Assembly: GCA_018897875.1 (NCBI GenBank)
Contig: JAHIKF010000145.1
Coordinates: 1-5,796, forward strand
Source: Pseudomonadota bacterium
Lineage (GTDB): Bacteria > Desulfobacterota > Desulfobaccia > Desulfobaccales > 0-14-0-80-60-11
Direction: 5' to 3'
DNA: 5,796 nucleotides
Shown here: positions 5,464 to 5,796 of the stretch, piece after piece
How the letters are laid out: every line of letters starts with the position of its first letter
How positions within the stretch are numbered: the first letter of the stretch is position 1
Made by a program: the position numbers and the translations under genes
Notes under the pieces: model-generated
What the model was told of the DNA's origin: nothing
The model's input: the letters and a program-made list of their open reading frames with translations, nothing else
The model's database searches: none

Positions 5464-5796
5464 TTATTTTTCTCTTGCTGGCCTGTCGGGCCCCTGGCGA
5501 GGCATGCCGGTGAAGAATGAAAAAGCCCGGTCGCTCATTTTGGGCTTTTCCTCAGGTGGTTCGCTTTTTTCTTCACCCGACGTCTCCTTAAGCCAGTTCT
5601 CCAGTACCTTGCCTTTGCCCTGGTTAAAGGCCAAGTCCAGGGCCCCGGTCACCGCCACGGTCATGGACACCCCCTGCTCCATCAACCGGTGGCGGTTCCT
5701 GATTTGGGAAGCGGCCATAAGGCCTTTCACCATCAAAGCGGGGTAGCCGTCGATCAACTGGTACAGGTCATGTCCCTGGCTCGCCAACTCCGAGAG
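5464..5796 (-). CDS. 3' part of an unknown gene upstream of the tape measure gene
   Basis: The frame is open from the right edge (111 residues: LSELASQGHDLYQLIDGYPAL and on) to TAA 5466-5464; an internal TTG at 5787 is in frame but has no reason to be the true start, so the gene begins outside the window. Residues about 1-70 look like a compact helical domain ending DLAFNQGKGKVLENWLKE. The last 35 or so residues are Pro/Glu/Lys- then Arg/Pro-rich and probably disordered. There is no membrane segment or catalytic motif. Genes directly before a tape measure gene commonly encode tail assembly chaperones (the G/T type, often joined by a -1 frameshift); this may be one, or the frameshifted C-terminal half of one, but that rests on position and helical character only. 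A terminator-like hairpin and an A-run lie within its last codons, raising doubt about the true stop. Confidence 0.65.
   Translation of the reverse strand, partial: LSELASQGHDLYQLIDGYPALMVKGLMAASQIRNRHRLMEQGVSMTVAVTGALDLAFNQGKGKVLENWLKETSGEEKSEPPEEKPKMSDRAFSFFTGMPRQGPDRPAREK
5521..5549 (-). terminator. Terminator-like hairpin inside the 3' end of the upstream gene
   Basis: On the minus strand AAAAGCCC (5549-5542) and GGGCTTTT (5528-5521) form a perfect 8-bp stem with a 13-nt loop, and the T-run extends to five T. A-tract plus T-tract symmetry would also allow action on the plus strand. It is oddly placed: in the frame as read it lies inside coding sequence, some 55-85 nt before the TAA. The stem is modest (4 G-C pairs). 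Confidence 0.4.

Noticed and set aside
5463..5570. Classical -1 programmed frameshift from the upstream gene into a longer product before the tape measure gene
   Set aside because: The A-run is in the wrong phase for X-XXY-YYZ, and the -1 frame stops at 5552 after five codons, so it would shorten rather than extend the protein.
5318..5746. Plus-strand open frame of 142 codons
   Set aside because: It lies opposite the spacer and the upstream gene, has no ribosome site or plausible protein pattern, and runs against a module coded wholly on the other strand.
1..5796. Search for CRISPR arrays, tRNA or rRNA genes, retroelements, defence or toxin-antitoxin genes
   Set aside because: No regular spaced repeats, no tRNA-like folds, no reverse transcriptase, nuclease or toxin motifs seen; the content is structural phage genes and one spacer.

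Overview
The window is a compact stretch of tail-module genes from a tailed bacteriophage or prophage. All supported genes lie on the minus strand, so the module is read from right to left. Base composition is moderately GC-rich overall, Shine-Dalgarno sites are strong and genes are tightly coupled, which fits a bacterial phage. The host cannot be named from the sequence. A Gram-negative environmental lineage such as a deltaproteobacterium/Desulfobacterota is my weak guess. No integrase, attachment site, tRNA, CRISPR or lysis gene is visible, so free phage and prophage cannot be told apart. The repeat-rich spacer inside the tail module looks more like bacterial chromosomal sequence and leans slightly towards a prophage.

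Layout, in the order of transcription. (1) 5796-5464: the 3' part of an unidentified gene that sits where tail assembly chaperone genes usually lie, just before the tape measure gene. A terminator-like hairpin lies within its last codons. (2) 5463-5077: a 387-nt spacer with no convincing gene. It holds short inverted repeats, an imperfect internal duplication, a possible weak promoter and a paired 10-bp direct repeat. (3) 5076-2335: a 913-residue tail tape measure protein, the best-supported call. (4) 2338-1916: an unrecognised 140-residue protein, joined to the tape measure gene by an ATGA stop/start overlap; its 3' part is AT-rich. (5) 1912-599: a 437-residue tail-fibre-like protein with a GHKH motif, a 'TGAQSIAGVKTF' fibre motif, two 46-residue internal repeats and a conserved-looking C-terminal module. 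(6) 582-361: a 73-residue helical protein of unknown function. (7) 359 to beyond position 1: the first 119 residues of another unknown protein, possibly with an Ig-like fold.

Working together, the tape measure protein would set tail length and be packed in the tail tube. The fibre-like protein would form an adhesin or distal tail appendage, and the small downstream proteins probably serve the fibre or tail tip (inference from position only). The gene order is unusual: a fibre-like gene comes only one small gene after the tape measure gene, with no recognisable distal tail, hub or baseplate genes between them. I found no defence system or other clearly new machinery; the most interesting points are the spacer, the possible frame/terminator conflict upstream of it, and the missing tail-tip genes.
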